A stretch of 64,000 bases of DNA from Bettongia penicillata ogilbyi (GCA_023548195.1 JAJHZJ010000496.1:2624001-2688000); one strand, 5' to 3'. Shown: positions 32,845-42,983, numbered from the stretch's first letter. The notes: generated from the letters alone by a model not told the origin. A program made the numbers and translations.

Positions 32845-33201
32845 ATGGCCTATATTGAATTGCCTGCCTTCCCAAAGGGAATGGGTGGGGAGGGAGGGAT
32901 GGGGAGAGGTTGGAACTCAAAGTTTTAGGAACAACTGTTGAGTATTGTTCTTGCTACTAGGAAATAAGAAATACAGGTAATGGGGAATAAAAAGTTATCT
33001 GGCCCTACAGGACAAAAGAGAAGATGGGGACAAGGGAAGGGAGGGATGATAGAAGAGAGGGCAGATTGGTGATAGGGAAATTAGAATGCTTGGTATATTG
33101 GGGTGGGGGAGGGGACAAATGGGGAGAAAATTTGGAACCCAAAATTTTGTGAAAATGAATGTAAAAAAAGTTTAATAAATAAATTTATATTAAGAAAAAA
33201 A
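32845..33201 (+). mobile_element. 5'-truncated L1/HAL1 3' UTR insertion
   Basis: Collinear with 3,340-3,690 of the HAL1-like element: cctatattgaattgcctgcc, gggatggggagaggttggaa, ggaaataagaaatacaggta, gggacaagggaagggaggga, and tggggagaaaatttggaacc, ending in an A-rich tail. It is bounded by a perfect 18-bp duplication and sits inside a reversed MIR whose body resumes at 33,220. Confidence 0.9.
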
Positions 33202-33219
33202 AGAAGTCATTCATCTGAT
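33202..33219. repeat. Target-site duplication, right copy
   Basis: agaagtcattcatctgat, identical to 32,827-32,844. Confidence 0.9.
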
Positions 33220-33362
33220 CTAGTCCTTCTCACCTCATTTTACAGATGAGGAAACTGAGACTCAGTCAAGAAACTCCTTATTTAAGGTCATATATTTACA
33301 TAGTGGTAAAGCCAAAACCTGATATTACAGCCCCTGAATTCAGTGGTCTTTCCATTATACCA
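33220..33362 (-). mobile_element. MIR-type SINE interrupted by L1/HAL1 end
   Basis: Reading +: ctagtccttctcacctcatt, ttacagatgaggaaactgag, aaggtcatatatttacatag, attcagtggtctttccatta. Its left edge is the duplicated target site. Confidence 0.8.
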
Positions 33363-33439
33363 GAAGTGGTCCGTATTCTCAGGGTCCAACGAAAATCAGT
33401 GTGGGTTTAATGCAAGGCAGACAGTGAGTCTGTATTTGT

Positions 33440-33625
33440 GGAGTACACCAAATTCAACAAGCATTTATTACATGTAATATGAGAAAGATTATACACAAAG
33501 GCATGGAAGGGCTGCTTTGGTGCTGGGATTACAAGAAAAAAAAATGAAACAGTAAGTATTAGTACAGTGCCTGGCACACAGGAGGCTCTTAATAAAGGCT
33601 TGTTGACTCCACTTGACTCAAGTTG
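33440..33625. mobile_element. Two L2 3' tails in opposite orientation
   Basis: 33,440-33,485 is a reversed tail (attcaacaagcatttattac). 33,540-33,625 is a forward tail (gtacagtgcctggcacacag, then gctcttaataaaggcttgtt). Confidence 0.65.
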
Positions 33626-33629
33626 CTTA

Positions 33630-33949
33630 CAATTCGGGAAGATGCTTGTGTTCTTAGAGACAATGATGGTGGCTGTGTGTATGAAGACATACATCAGTTG
33701 GTTTGATGGCATTTTTATGAACTGGATTGAAACATTTTAGCTGAATGGGTTTTGAATTTTTTTAATTAGCATTTGCTTTTCTACGGGTTTCACTTTTCCA
33801 AACCTTACCAAGAGAGTTGGGCCACTCAATTCAAAGACAAGTTGTCTTCATATTCCCCTCAATGGCTATCATATGGCAGAAGGTTTATATTTACTCTACT
33901 GACCAAAGAAAAATAAAGAACAATAAGATGGCGTTACAAAGAGTAACAT
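33630..33949. other. Unassigned stretch
   Basis: Nothing recognised. Confidence 0.4.
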
Positions 33950-34155
33950 TTAGATTTGGTGAATCAAGGAAAGAAGCTTCCCAGAAAGTCACACTGCCTA
34001 GAATTGGCTGCTTTGGAAGGAAATGGGCTCCCCTTCACAGGAGGTCTTCAAGAAAAGGTTGAAAGATCATCAACTAGACGAACCAAGGGGGATTCTTGCT
34101 TATGTCTGGGTTACACCTGATGGCCACTGAGATCCCTTCCAACATGTCCACAGAG
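33950..34155 (+). mobile_element. CR1/L3 3' end
   Basis: gggctccccttcacaggagg, tcttcaagaaaaggttgaaa, gggattcttgcttatgtctg, ggttacacctgatggccact, gagatcccttccaac. This is the CR1/L3 tail order. Confidence 0.75.
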
Positions 34156-34159
34156 TGAT

Positions 34160-34634
34160 GTTTGTAATTCTCTTTTTAACAGAGGAACCGTTCCCTGAAA
34201 CAGTCACACAATTTCTTCAAAATGAGAAATGGAGGCCATGAACATTGTTTCTCCTTCTTTTGCTACTTAACAAGTTTCAAAGAATGACTTCAAAAAATCA
34301 TCTAATCTGTATTTTATTTGCCCATGGTTTTGAATGGAAAAGTTTCAAATCTACATTTTTCAATCACCACCCAAATGTACCATTCTCAGGGGGATACTAA
34401 GTAAACAAGCATCAACAAGGGCATCCTTACTTGCATAACCAAAGAAGTCTGATTGCTCTGTGTTATCAAACAATGAAAAGGTATTCAATTAAGTCTTAAA
34501 TCGAGAAATACCCAAGAGGCTTTGGAGAATGCTAACATTCCAATCTCAAATGTAAAGACTTTTTTATTTTCCTATGATTTCTTAGTATCAAGCATTAGTA
34601 CTTGTACAGAGATATTTTATGCAATGTGTTCACA
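34160..34634. other. Unassigned stretch
   Basis: Nothing recognised. Confidence 0.4.
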
Positions 34635-34755
34635 TTTATTAAGAATCTGTACGGTTCTAGGTACTTAGCCAAGGGTCAAGGATACACAAAGGAAAAAAAA
34701 TTGAAAACAAAACTTAAGATACCTGACCTCATGAACTTTACATTCTACTGATAAT
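34635..34755 (-). mobile_element. L2 3' end
   Basis: cacatttattaagaatctgt, ggttctaggtacttagccaa, ggatacacaaaggaaaaaaa, then acctgacctcatgaacttta. Confidence 0.7.
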
Positions 34756-34816
34756 CCATACAGAAAAGTATGGCATCTCCCAAAAGACTTCATGAAGTTT
34801 GGGCTATTATGGCTAA

Positions 34817-34910
34817 CATTGTGTGTGTATGTGTGTGTATACATACACATATGTATACACACACATACATATATGTATATATATGTATTGTGTATATGTA
34901 TATATATAGT
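34817..34910. repeat. (TG)n/(TA)n/(CA)n compound microsatellite
   Basis: gtgtgtgtatgtgtgtgtat runs into acatacacatatgtatacac and on into tatatgta units. Left and right parts are close to reverse complements. Confidence 0.92.
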
Positions 34911-34964
34911 ACATGAAAAGTTCTTTTAAAGAAAGAGAAAGCTAATAATAGGATCATAAGTCAT

Positions 34965-35225
34965 ATCTTTAGAGCCTCAAAGAACCTCAAAAATCATTTA
35001 GTTCATATCTTTGATTTTCCAGATAAAGAAAATGAGGCAGGGAGAATTTACCCAAACTGGATATGGGACTTGAGCTCAGTTTTTGAAATCTAACCCTCTT
35101 TTAGCTACATCAAACTGTCTCTTTATGGATTCATCAAATCATGGAATTAGAGATGGAAGTAACTTCTAAGGTCATCCAGCATGTCACTCTTTTACTCAGA
35201 TGAGGAAATGTCACATAGGTTCTAA
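34965..35225 (-). mobile_element. Two reversed MIR-type fragments
   Basis: 34,965-35,125: gagcctcaaagaacctcaaa, ccagataaagaaaatgaggc, gggacttgagctcagttttt. 35,140-35,225: atcatggaattagagatgga, ttactcagatgaggaaatgt. Confidence 0.65.
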
Positions 35226-35229
35226 AGTG

Positions 35230-35454
35230 GAAAAGCACAATTTAGAAAGATTCAACTCTAGTTTCACTAAACTCAAAGCCATTTGTAAGTTGTATGGGTA
35301 CAAAATCTTGTCAATATAACTAAATTCCATTGGCCTGTTATTCTATTTCTTGACAAACTGATAATGGATTTTTGCTTGTGGCATTCATTACTAATACAGT
35401 TTTATAAGATTCATCATCAATATTATCTCATAGGCTACACAGAAGGGTTCATCC
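35230..35454. other. Unassigned stretch
   Basis: Nothing recognised. Confidence 0.4.
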
Positions 35455-35630
35455 CCAATAAAGTTCCATAGACCTAAAAGGTAGCTCAGAGGTCATCTAA
35501 ACTCATTTTACTAATGAAGAAACTGAGTCTCGAAAAGTTTAATTGATTTAAATATACTAAATGGCACAGCTGGGATTTGAACTTGGGACCTGTAACATCA
35601 AGTTCAAGGCTATCTTTCTGCTATGTTCCA
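35455..35630 (-). mobile_element. MIR-type SINE
   Basis: aggtagctcagaggtcatct, tttactaatgaagaaactga, gtctcgaaaagtttaattga, ggcacagctgggatttgaac, then atctttctgctatg. Confidence 0.8.
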
Positions 35631-35639
35631 AGAAGAAAC

Positions 35640-36175
35640 CATGAAAACACAAATCTTACTACACTGTGGATCTTGACAAATAAATGAGGATAGGGCAATG
35701 AATGGCACGTGGTCCAGTGTCCCTTTTATTGAAATCTATCAATGAAAAAATAGTGGACTTTGCAAAGGATGAGTCACTAGGAGTGAGGGGGAAAGGGAGG
35801 AATCAGCCAGCAAAGCCAGTACCATGCAAAGGGAAGCCTAATTCATTTTTAAAATATGACCTACTTTCTGCTGGCTGGGATTCATATAGACAACTGAAAC
35901 TTTAAGAAGCTTTATTCAGCAAGGTCTGTTCATTAAAATCACTCTCTTTGCTTTACAGCTTTCAGCACTGAAGGATAAGAAAACAGATTTCCCAATGTGG
36001 GCATCCTGTGAAAGGCCCCCAGAATTAATCTCTCCTGGTGACTTAAAGCAAATAAAATCTATACAAAAGTCAAAGGTTATTGCAGATGAAAAAAGACTGA
36101 ATGAAGGGTACCATCATTCCACTTCCTAACATGACTTTTCTAGGAAAGGGTATTTACTCTGCCCTAAATAGGCAC
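35640..36175. other. Unassigned stretch
   Basis: Nothing recognised. Confidence 0.4.
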
Positions 36176-36177
36176 CT

Positions 36178-36360
36178 AGGATATAATAGAAGGAATTCTG
36201 TTTCTATAGTTCAAAATCCCAGTTTCAAATATCAGCTTTTCCATGTATTTCTTATATGTTGCTGTACCCATCGTCTAACCTCTCAAGACCTCAGTTTTCT
36301 CATTTGTAAAATGAAGGGATTGTATTAAATTATCACTAAGGTCTCTTCCAGATCTAAAAT
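36178..36360 (+). mobile_element. MIR/THER1-type SINE
   Basis: tctaacctctcaagacctca, gttttctcatttgtaaaatg, aagggattgtattaaattat, cactaaggtctcttccagat, ctaaaataatg. Confidence 0.8.
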
Positions 36361-36394
36361 AATGTCTGTGAGGCAAAATTTCATTGGTTAATAA

Positions 36395-36660
36395 AAACAT
36401 TAGAGTGTTGGATGTGGGGTCGGAAACACTGGGTTCCAACCCTGGCTCTAGCCCTTTCTAGATGTATGACTACGGGCAAATCACTTAACCTCTGAGCTAC
36501 AGTTGTTACATTTATGAAATAGAGATGGTAAAGCCTGTGGTTTTATACCTAGCTATATTTATACCTCACAGTACTGGTGGGAGGCTCTAAAGAGTAATAT
36601 ATAGGTCTATAATTAGTTATCATCCTCATCCTCAAGCACATAGTAGGTACGCAATAACTG
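36395..36660 (+). mobile_element. MIR-type SINE, near full length
   Basis: gttggatgtggggtcggaaa, cactgggttccaaccctggc, gggcaaatcacttaacctct, acctcacagtactggtggga, then aagcacatagtaggtacgca and ataactg. Confidence 0.8.
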
Positions 36661-36664
36661 ATTG

Positions 36665-37599
36665 GTACTTGTTAAGCATCTATAAAATTAAAATATTAAA
36701 ATATGTCTCCTCTTCCTAAGTTCCCCTGCTGTCAGTCTCTCTGCTTGTCGGTTTTGTCTAGACACAGCACTGTGTAAAGCCTGGGTATACTTCCAGACTT
36801 TTTGCAGACACAAAGGAATATTCAACAACTGGTTCCATTTAGCTTTCAGACACTCCAGATATCTATCAATCCTGAATTAGTTAAGGGTCACTGGATCTTA
36901 GTCTATAAAACAACGGACAGAAAGTATTCTTAGTTGCTCTTTTTGGGGGGAAGAAGGGAGAATCCTGGTAAAGTGGTCTCCCTAATTCTTTCAGAGTTTA
37001 GAGTGTTCCTTTGTTCACACAATCTACCTGAGAGAAAAGAGTATCACTTTTCCCACACTGCAGAGTCAACCAAGATTAATGAAAGCCAGCTACACTGCCT
37101 CTTAATTTTCTCTTTCTTCCTCTTATCTGGCTTGACTTCTCTAGATAGAGCATATAGATTTTCCTTTAACAAACAATACATATGCAGAGGGCAGATGCAT
37201 TCTCAGAAGCCAGCTAGCTAGAGAAGTTTGTGGCATATAGTTCTACATCACAGGAATTCCATCTGTTTGCACCAAAAGTCAACAAAAGCAGCTTCCCCAG
37301 TCGTGCCCAGTTACCAAATTCGAATAAAATGAAGCCATGTGGGCTTCTACTCCACCTTGTAATCCAGCAACGCTGTGCCCGTGTTTAAGTGAGTATCTCC
37401 AGGGATTTCTCATGGGAATGGAGGAAAAGATGTTTGGATGGATAATACAAGTTTGAGCTCCATTCGGGATATAGGGATGGAGGAGCAATGATGGCCCTCA
37501 CAATATTAAAAACAAACATGAATTGTGTGTAGTATGAGAGACATCAATCAGCCCAGTGGGGGCTCATATGACAGCTCTGGGAAGTAGACAGCTTAAACT
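36665..37599. other. Unassigned stretch, about 900 bases
   Basis: No repeat or exon-like frame was recognised. Confidence 0.45.
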
Positions 37600-37798
37600 C
37601 CAGGCTTTTTAACTTTTTGGGAACTAATGGACCTCCATAGTAATCTGGTGAAACTAGTGCAATCTACAGACTCCTCAGAATAATGCTTTTAAATGCATTC
37701 ATTAAAATGCATAAGATTATAAAGGAAGCCAATTCCATTAAAATAGTTATCAAAATATTCTTAAAAATTAAAAGTTCTCAGGTTAAAAACTCCTGATC
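37600..37798 (+). mobile_element. hAT-like non-autonomous DNA element, near complete
   Basis: Left end tttttaactttttggg with ggacctccatagtaatctgg, inner ctcagaataatgcttttaaa, tgcattcattaaaatgcata, and right end aggttaaaaactcctg. The two ends are imperfect inverted repeats (ttaact../..aggttaa), as expected for a hAT element with only internal filler. Confidence 0.7.
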
Positions 37799-37799
37799 T

Positions 37800-37984
37800 A
37801 TTGCTGATGAAGAACCTGTCCCAAAGACAGTAAGTGACAGAGCAGCAACCAGGATGAGATTATTGAAGTTTTGTCTCAGGGTGTGAAAACTTAGAGGGTA
37901 TCTCCAAGGATCTGCAGCTCTTTAGCAGTGTAGAAAATAGCAAATGACATCTGTTGGGTGACACAGGAAGATTTAGAACAGAAA
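37800..37984. other. Unassigned, possible MIR remnant
   Basis: Weak reversed MIR-like words such as acagtaagtgacagagcagc at about 37,827. Confidence 0.35.
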
Positions 37985-38205
37985 ATAGGGTGGGATATGG
38001 AGTCCAAAAGACTTAAATTTGAATCCTGACTCAGGATTTAGTGTATGACCCCAGGAAAGTCAGTTCAACATTCTGAGTCTCAGTTTCCCTATCTGTAACA
38101 TGGGGATAAGAATAATGCCTGCCTTCCAGGGCTTTTGTGAGGATCAAGTGAGAAAATGTCTGTGTAGCACTTTGCAAACTTGAAAGCACTATATGTCTGT
38201 GTGCT
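37985..38205 (+). mobile_element. MIR-type SINE, near full length
   Basis: ggatatggagtccaaaagac, ttgaatcctgactcaggatt, gtctcagtttccctatctgt, ttccagggcttttgtgagga, gtagcactttgcaaacttga. Confidence 0.85.
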
Positions 38206-38222
38206 GTTCATTATTGATACAT

Positions 38223-38286
38223 ATCCCAAAAGTCTTGGTACAGTTTTGAGGTTAATAACTTAAAGTTGAACTCAGACTTCTGGGAC
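38223..38286. mobile_element. Mariner-like hairpin MITE
   Basis: Left arm atcccaaaagtcttggtaca, then gttttgaggtt. Right arm aacttaaagttgaactcaga, then cttctgggaca. The arms pair as an imperfect 30-base palindrome around a short centre. Relatives lie at 32,150 and 59,440. The flanking at is compatible with TA target use but too short to prove it. Confidence 0.7.
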
Positions 38287-38292
38287 ACATCG

Positions 38293-38860
38293 TGGAATCA
38301 CCTTCTCCTTTTTCTCATCAAATTCAATGGTTCTCAGAGAGAACCAGTCCTGGGACATGTTGCTATCCTGTTCTTGTGCAAAAACACAAGTGAATTAAAT
38401 CACAGCTTTTGGTACTTAAGGGACGCTATTTTGATGTAAGCCCATCCTCTCCGGGTGCTCATTGAAATGATATTTGTACAACCCCAGAACCTTGTTCTGA
38501 CCCCCGACAATTTTGATCTCTCCTGCTAGGGCTCTTCATTTTGTTCTTTTGGTCTAGGAAATCATTAAGGATTTTTAAGTGGTACAATCTATTAAATATT
38601 TCATTTTTAAGGTTTTAGGAAACAATGTTCGGCTTGGGTAACTGTGGGTGATGGTTTGGTCTGATTCCAATGTAATTGATCGACTGAGTTCACATGGATG
38701 TCTTGTATTTGAAGTCAGGGAATTATCAATATTATTATTTTTCAAACCTGGAGCATCTGATTCCAAATCCATCACTCATTTCAATGAACAGCACTACCTT
38801 TCTTGAAACTGAGGACTGGAGAGCTTTAGAAATGTGCCATTTTTTCTTTTGATTTAGCCT
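38293..38860. other. Unassigned stretch
   Basis: Repeat-poor, with no frame resembling an exon. Confidence 0.45.
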
Positions 38861-38861
38861 G

Positions 38862-39030
38862 AAAAGGTCCTCTGCCATTTTCTTTTCCAAGCCTTCATTT
38901 TACAGATGAGAAAACTGAGAAGCAGAAAGCCTAGATGATATGCACTAAATTGCACAAGTAGCAAAAGGAAGGGTTAGACTCAGAGCACTACTCTTGGACT
39001 CCAAAGCCAATAATCTATCCACGAGGCCAT
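38862..39030 (-). mobile_element. MIR-type SINE
   Basis: ttcattttacagatgagaaa, actgagaagcagaaagccta, gttagactcagagcactact, aatctatccacgaggccatg. Confidence 0.75.
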
Positions 39031-39107
39031 GATATGGTCAAAGGGATCTGAATACTCACAGGAGATGCATAAAACACTGACTGCTGTGTGCCATTATCTG
39101 ATAGATA

Positions 39108-39300
39108 CATGCATGTATGTATACAGAGAGACACACACAGAGAGATATATCTGTATATATGTGTGTGTATGTGGGTATATTTGTTTATATATACTTATAT
39201 ATTGTGTGCTGATGTGTATGTATTTATTGCGCCTACATTATTGGTTTGTGTATGCATATGTATAAATATGTATGTTGGTATATGTGTGTGGGTGTGTATA
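39108..39300. repeat. TG/TA-rich low-complexity tract
   Basis: Mixed gtatgt, atatgtgtgt and tgtgggtgtg units for about 190 bases. Open frames over it (Tyr/Val/Cys-rich) are spurious. Confidence 0.85.
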
Positions 39301-39402
39301 ATAACCAAGAAGTTAAGTAAATTATCCAGGATTACACTGCCAATGTACTTCAGAGACAGGACTGATTGTAGGTAAGGTCTCTATCTATACTATGATAGCT
39401 AG

Positions 39403-39503
39403 CTAGATGGATGGATGGATAGAGGGATGCATGGATAGACTGACAGATGGATAAATATGGTAGAGATAAAAATGTATTGCAGTAGATAGAAGATACAGAT
39501 AAT

Positions 39504-39546
<43 letters not shown>

Positions 39547-39594
39547 AAGGAAGGGATGAAGGAAGGGAAGAAGAAAGAAAGGAAGGAAAAAAAG

Positions 39595-39626
<32 letters not shown>

Positions 39627-39665
39627 AAGGAAGGAAGGAAGGAAGGAAGGAGATAGAAAGATAGA
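39403..39665. repeat. Compound microsatellite: (GATG)n, (TA)n, (GGAA)n
   Basis: gatggatggatag units near 39,408-39,440, a (TA)19 run at 39,507-39,544, then about 110 bases of GGAA units with interspersed ggca and aaaga, including roughly ten perfect GGAA repeats near 39,613-39,650. Confidence 0.95.
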
Positions 39666-39769
39666 AGGCAGACAGGGCAGATTGCATAGATCAAAAATTG
39701 GAATTAGGCTAGTGATTTCACTAGTGTAGACAATACTCAGGGGAGGAAAAGCTCTGCCCCAGTGCAGGT

Positions 39770-39905
39770 TGGCACCTTCTCTGATACTTACAAGAGAGCT
39801 GCCCAGAGTACCAAAAGATGAAATGATTTTCCTTGAGACACAAGTGTCAGAGGTGGAACTTGAGTCCAGACTTTGGCTGCACCATGGGAGAGCAGACATC
39901 CAACC
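39770..39905 (-). mobile_element. MIR-type SINE fragment
   Basis: gaaatgattttccttgagac, then acaagtgtcagaggtggaac, then ttgagtccagactttggctg, reversed MIR order. Confidence 0.6.
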
Positions 39906-40132
39906 ACAACTTTTAATAAATATGTAGTATATATGGCCTTGGAAGTCAGGAAGACCTTACCTTGGTAGAGGAAGGTCGCTATTGGGATCATAAGAGATTA
40001 CGATCTATCTATAGAATACAAACACATGCACATATATAGATACATACATACAGCTGGACTCAAGAGCCAGCTATTATAGATGAATACAGAAATGTTTGTG
40101 TATCCCCATGTGTATATTATATAGGTGTATCT

Positions 40133-40182
40133 GTGTGTTTTTGCACACACGCACACACACACACACACACACTCACACACAT
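40133..40182. repeat. (CA)n microsatellite with TG stem
   Basis: tgtgtgtttttgcacacacg, then about 16 CA units and ctcacacaca. The TG part can pair with the CA part. Confidence 0.93.
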
Positions 40183-40189
40183 CCCTTCC

Positions 40190-40582
40190 CCTTGGTATTC
40201 TGGCTCCTGCCTACCCTACAAGGCTAATGACACATTCCTCCCCTTTCCAGTCAAATCAATTTCCTTGCTCTTTCCACTTCACAACATTTAGTCATCATAA
40301 CTTTGCATACTCCTGGAGTGCCCTCCTATTCCTTAGAATGCCAGCTCTCCCACACACTTCCTCATCCTCCCCATTGCTAGCGGCCTCCCCACCCTAACTC
40401 TCCATAATCCATTTTTATTTACTTTCTCGATATTCTGAATGTCTCTGTGTGAAGGTTCCTTCCCCTACTTTCTAGCAGAAAATAAGCTTCTAGAGGACAG
40501 GTAAGTTTTGCTTTGGTCTGTTACCTCCAGGTTCTACCAGAGAACCTAGCATATAATAGTCATTTAATAAATGTAGAATTGA
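40190..40582 (+). mobile_element. L2 3' region
   Basis: ctcctggagtgccctcctat, aatgccagctctcccacaca, then gaaaataagcttctagagga, caggtaagttttgctttggt, gagaacctagcatataatag, tcatttaataaatgtagaat. The long 3' part is collinear with L2. Confidence 0.75.
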
Positions 40583-40594
40583 ATTCAAGGGCAG

Positions 40595-40742
40595 AGAGAT
40601 AGACCTGGGTTCAAATCTAGGCTCTGATACACACTACCACATCGACATGCTTCTCTGAACTCAGCTTCCTCATCTGTAAAATGAGGAGGTTGGACTAGAA
40701 TTCTGAAGTTCCATACAGCTCCAAATCTAAGACTGTATGAAT
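40595..40742 (+). mobile_element. MIR/THER1-type SINE
   Basis: agacctgggttcaaatctag, gctctgatacacactaccac, cagcttcctcatctgtaaaa, tgaggaggttggactagaat, and ccaaatctaagactgtatga. Confidence 0.85.
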
Positions 40743-40865
40743 GCCTAAGAAGCAAAGAAAAGCACGAAGTCTTCATATAAACTACTCTAAAGAAAAAGCA
40801 ATAAAATGCTAGTGATAGTTAATAATTCCCACAGAATGAAGGGCTAAGGAGATTGGGGATGAAGG

Positions 40866-41036
40866 AAGAGAAAGTAAGAGAGACAGAGTGAAGGGAGACA
40901 GATTGGGGGAGAGAAAAGGAAAAAGAACAAGAGTAGGGAGGGAGAGAGAGACAGAGACAGACAGAGAGACACAGAGAGTAAGAGACACAGAGAGAGACAG
41001 AGAGAGAGGGACAGAGACAGAGAGAGAGAAAGAGAA
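40866..41036. repeat. (AGAGAC)n purine-rich tract
   Basis: About 170 bases of agagac, agagag and gggaga units, with C as nearly the only pyrimidine in the main part. Confidence 0.93.
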
Positions 41037-41152
41037 TAGTTCTTGCAATCATTTCTGGATGCCCTTTGTTTGGGGTCAGTGGATTGAAAGACTTTGGATT
41101 CTCAACCAAGCACAACACTTTTAATAAATATGCGGTGTGTATATATACATAT

Positions 41153-41206
41153 ATGTGTGTGTGTGTTCTTGCACACACACACTCACACACACACACACAC
41201 ACACAT
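41153..41206. repeat. (TG)n-(CA)n inverted microsatellite
   Basis: About six TG units, a ttcttg spacer, then about 16 CA units with one ctca break. The halves can form a hairpin stem with a 5-6 base loop. Confidence 0.93.
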
Positions 41207-41209
41207 CTG

Positions 41210-41544
41210 CATTGGGCTCCAGAATGTCTTTGCAAAGAAACGTGTGAGCTGCCCAGGTCTGTCCAGGTGCTCTATTGCCAGCCTGGCAATCACTTCCCAC
41301 ATCAGTGAAATGGCAGACAGGAACAGATGCACCTTCCCTAAGAATGAGGCCGGTTCCCATGAATGAAACAGGAACAAGGGATGAGAAGGGTGTGGAAAAG
41401 AACAGAAGGAAAGGAAACTGCATTCTCCAGGTGGCTAGAAATTATTGCCTTTTCCCCTTGGATACTCCTGGGGAAGAAAACCTTGGCACATCCGAGGAGG
41501 AAGTGTGGCACAGATCCATGCGGTCATTGGGAAACACGTGGAAT
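41210..41544. other. Unassigned stretch
   Basis: Nothing recognised. The 60-118 codon overlapping frames show no domain. Confidence 0.4.
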
Positions 41545-41705
41545 TTGAAAAGGGACAACCCGAGCTCAGATCTCTGCTCTGCTTTTTCCAAGCTCTGTTA
41601 CCTTGGGTATCACTTCCCCTTCTGGCTCTAGTTTCCCCTTTAAAATTAAGGCCTTAGACTATCCGATGTCAAAGGTCCTTTCTGACTAGAAGGCTCTGAT
41701 TTCCT
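41545..41705 (+). mobile_element. MIR/THER1-type SINE
   Basis: acccgagctcagatctctgc, gttaccttgggtatcacttc, ctctagtttcccctttaaaa, aaggtcctttctgactagaa, ggctctgat. Confidence 0.75.
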
Positions 41706-41709
41706 CCAT

Positions 41710-42149
41710 ATCAACTACAGGGGAACTGTGACAAGATCCTCTCTGGAACAGGTCCAAGCTTCCAGAAGAAAGGTCATTTCAAGATACAGCTCAGTCCTAC
41801 AATTTCCTGCTTTAAGTGGAGAAGTACCAAAGAGTTGATAGGGCCTCCATGGATCAAACCATGGAAGTTCATGTAGACTGGATGAAAAAACAGTTGTCCA
41901 GGGATCTGACCTGAGTCACCAGAAATTACTGGTGCTCTGTTACTGTGACTTTAGGCATGGGAGTGCTCAATGGGATTAACGAGGGGCTGCTGGAGACCCT
42001 TGGGTTTCATCATTCCATGACAGGCCATGTCCTGTGGTGACCCCAAAAGAAGAACATGGAGCACAGAACATCCACTTGATAGCAGTTGTGCTACTGGCCA
42101 GGACAAGCCCCAGGGAACCTATGTTGGAGCAATTCTTTCCACTCTTCCA
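41710..42149. other. Unassigned stretch
   Basis: Nothing recognised. Confidence 0.4.
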
Positions 42150-42150
42150 T

Positions 42151-42210
<60 letters not shown>

Positions 42211-42287
42211 ATCTATCATCTATCTGACTGTCTGTCTATGTGTCTATGTGTCTGTCTGTCTGTCTGTATGTATGTCTATCCATCTAG
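42150..42287. repeat. (TATC)n then (TGTC)n microsatellite
   Basis: About 17 TATC units with one tttatc and two tatcatc breaks, then ctgtc and tgtatg units. Open frames here are Ile/Tyr/Leu/Ser-rich artefacts. Confidence 0.97.
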
Positions 42288-42289
42288 AA

Positions 42290-42637
42290 AAACAATAATT
42301 GTCCCCCAAGGCTGGGCCAAAGAAAAAAAAGAGGAAAAAACAGGCCCCAGAAGTCTCGAGCAGGTGTTTGTGTTTACTCACTCAAGTCTGGCATCAGCAA
42401 CTGTTTCTAGGGCCTACGGTAAATGTCTGTGCTTAACACTTTCCTCCTTCCTGAAAGGAAATGCCTGGAGGCTTGATGAGTTATACAGCTTGAGCTGAAT
42501 CTAAAACCCTAATTCCTATATCAGTTACACATTATTCATCATTCACAATATTTTTGGAAGCATCAATTGGCAGTGATTACACACAGTATGATGCCATGAG
42601 TGGATCTGACAGGGTTAATGACCAAAAGTTCCACCTA
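42290..42637. other. Unassigned stretch
   Basis: Nothing recognised. Confidence 0.4.
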
Positions 42638-42695
42638 ATAAGCATTGATTAAGCACCTACTACGTGCAAGGTGCTGGGAATAACGAGGCAAACTA
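42638..42695 (-). mobile_element. L2 3' tail
   Basis: aataagcattgattaagcac, ctactacgtgcaaggtgctg, ggaataacgaggcaaact. Confidence 0.7.
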
Positions 42696-42971
42696 AAACA
42701 TTTGCTGTTTGGTCCATTGTTAAAGGCCAACTCATTCTCTTCTGCTCCATTCAGGAGTTTATCACTAAAAACTGGAAAGAAGTTGGTCTATTGAGTGAAT
42801 GTTGCTTTGGTCATGAAATTTACAAATGTTCCTTAGGAGAAATATGGAACTACCAGTCAGTCAACAGACATCTATTAGGCGCCTATTTATGCACCAGGTG
42901 ATGTGCTAAGCTCTGGGGGTACAAAGAAAGGCTGTACAAACAAAGCTATACAAAGGATAGATTGGAGATAA

Positions 42972-42983
42972 TCAATAGATGGA
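42972..42983. repeat. Target-site duplication, left copy
   Basis: tcaatagatgga, identical to 43,237-43,248. Confidence 0.85.

Noticed and set aside
39350..39899. Overlapping minus-strand frames up to 166 codons, rich in Pro/Ser/Phe and Ile/Tyr
   Set aside because: They read through (GGAA)n and (TA)n microsatellites; the composition is wholly explained by the repeats.
42027..42498. 154-codon plus-strand frame with a hydrophobic Ile/Tyr/Leu run
   Set aside because: Translation of the (TATC)n tract. The apparent membrane segment is an artefact.
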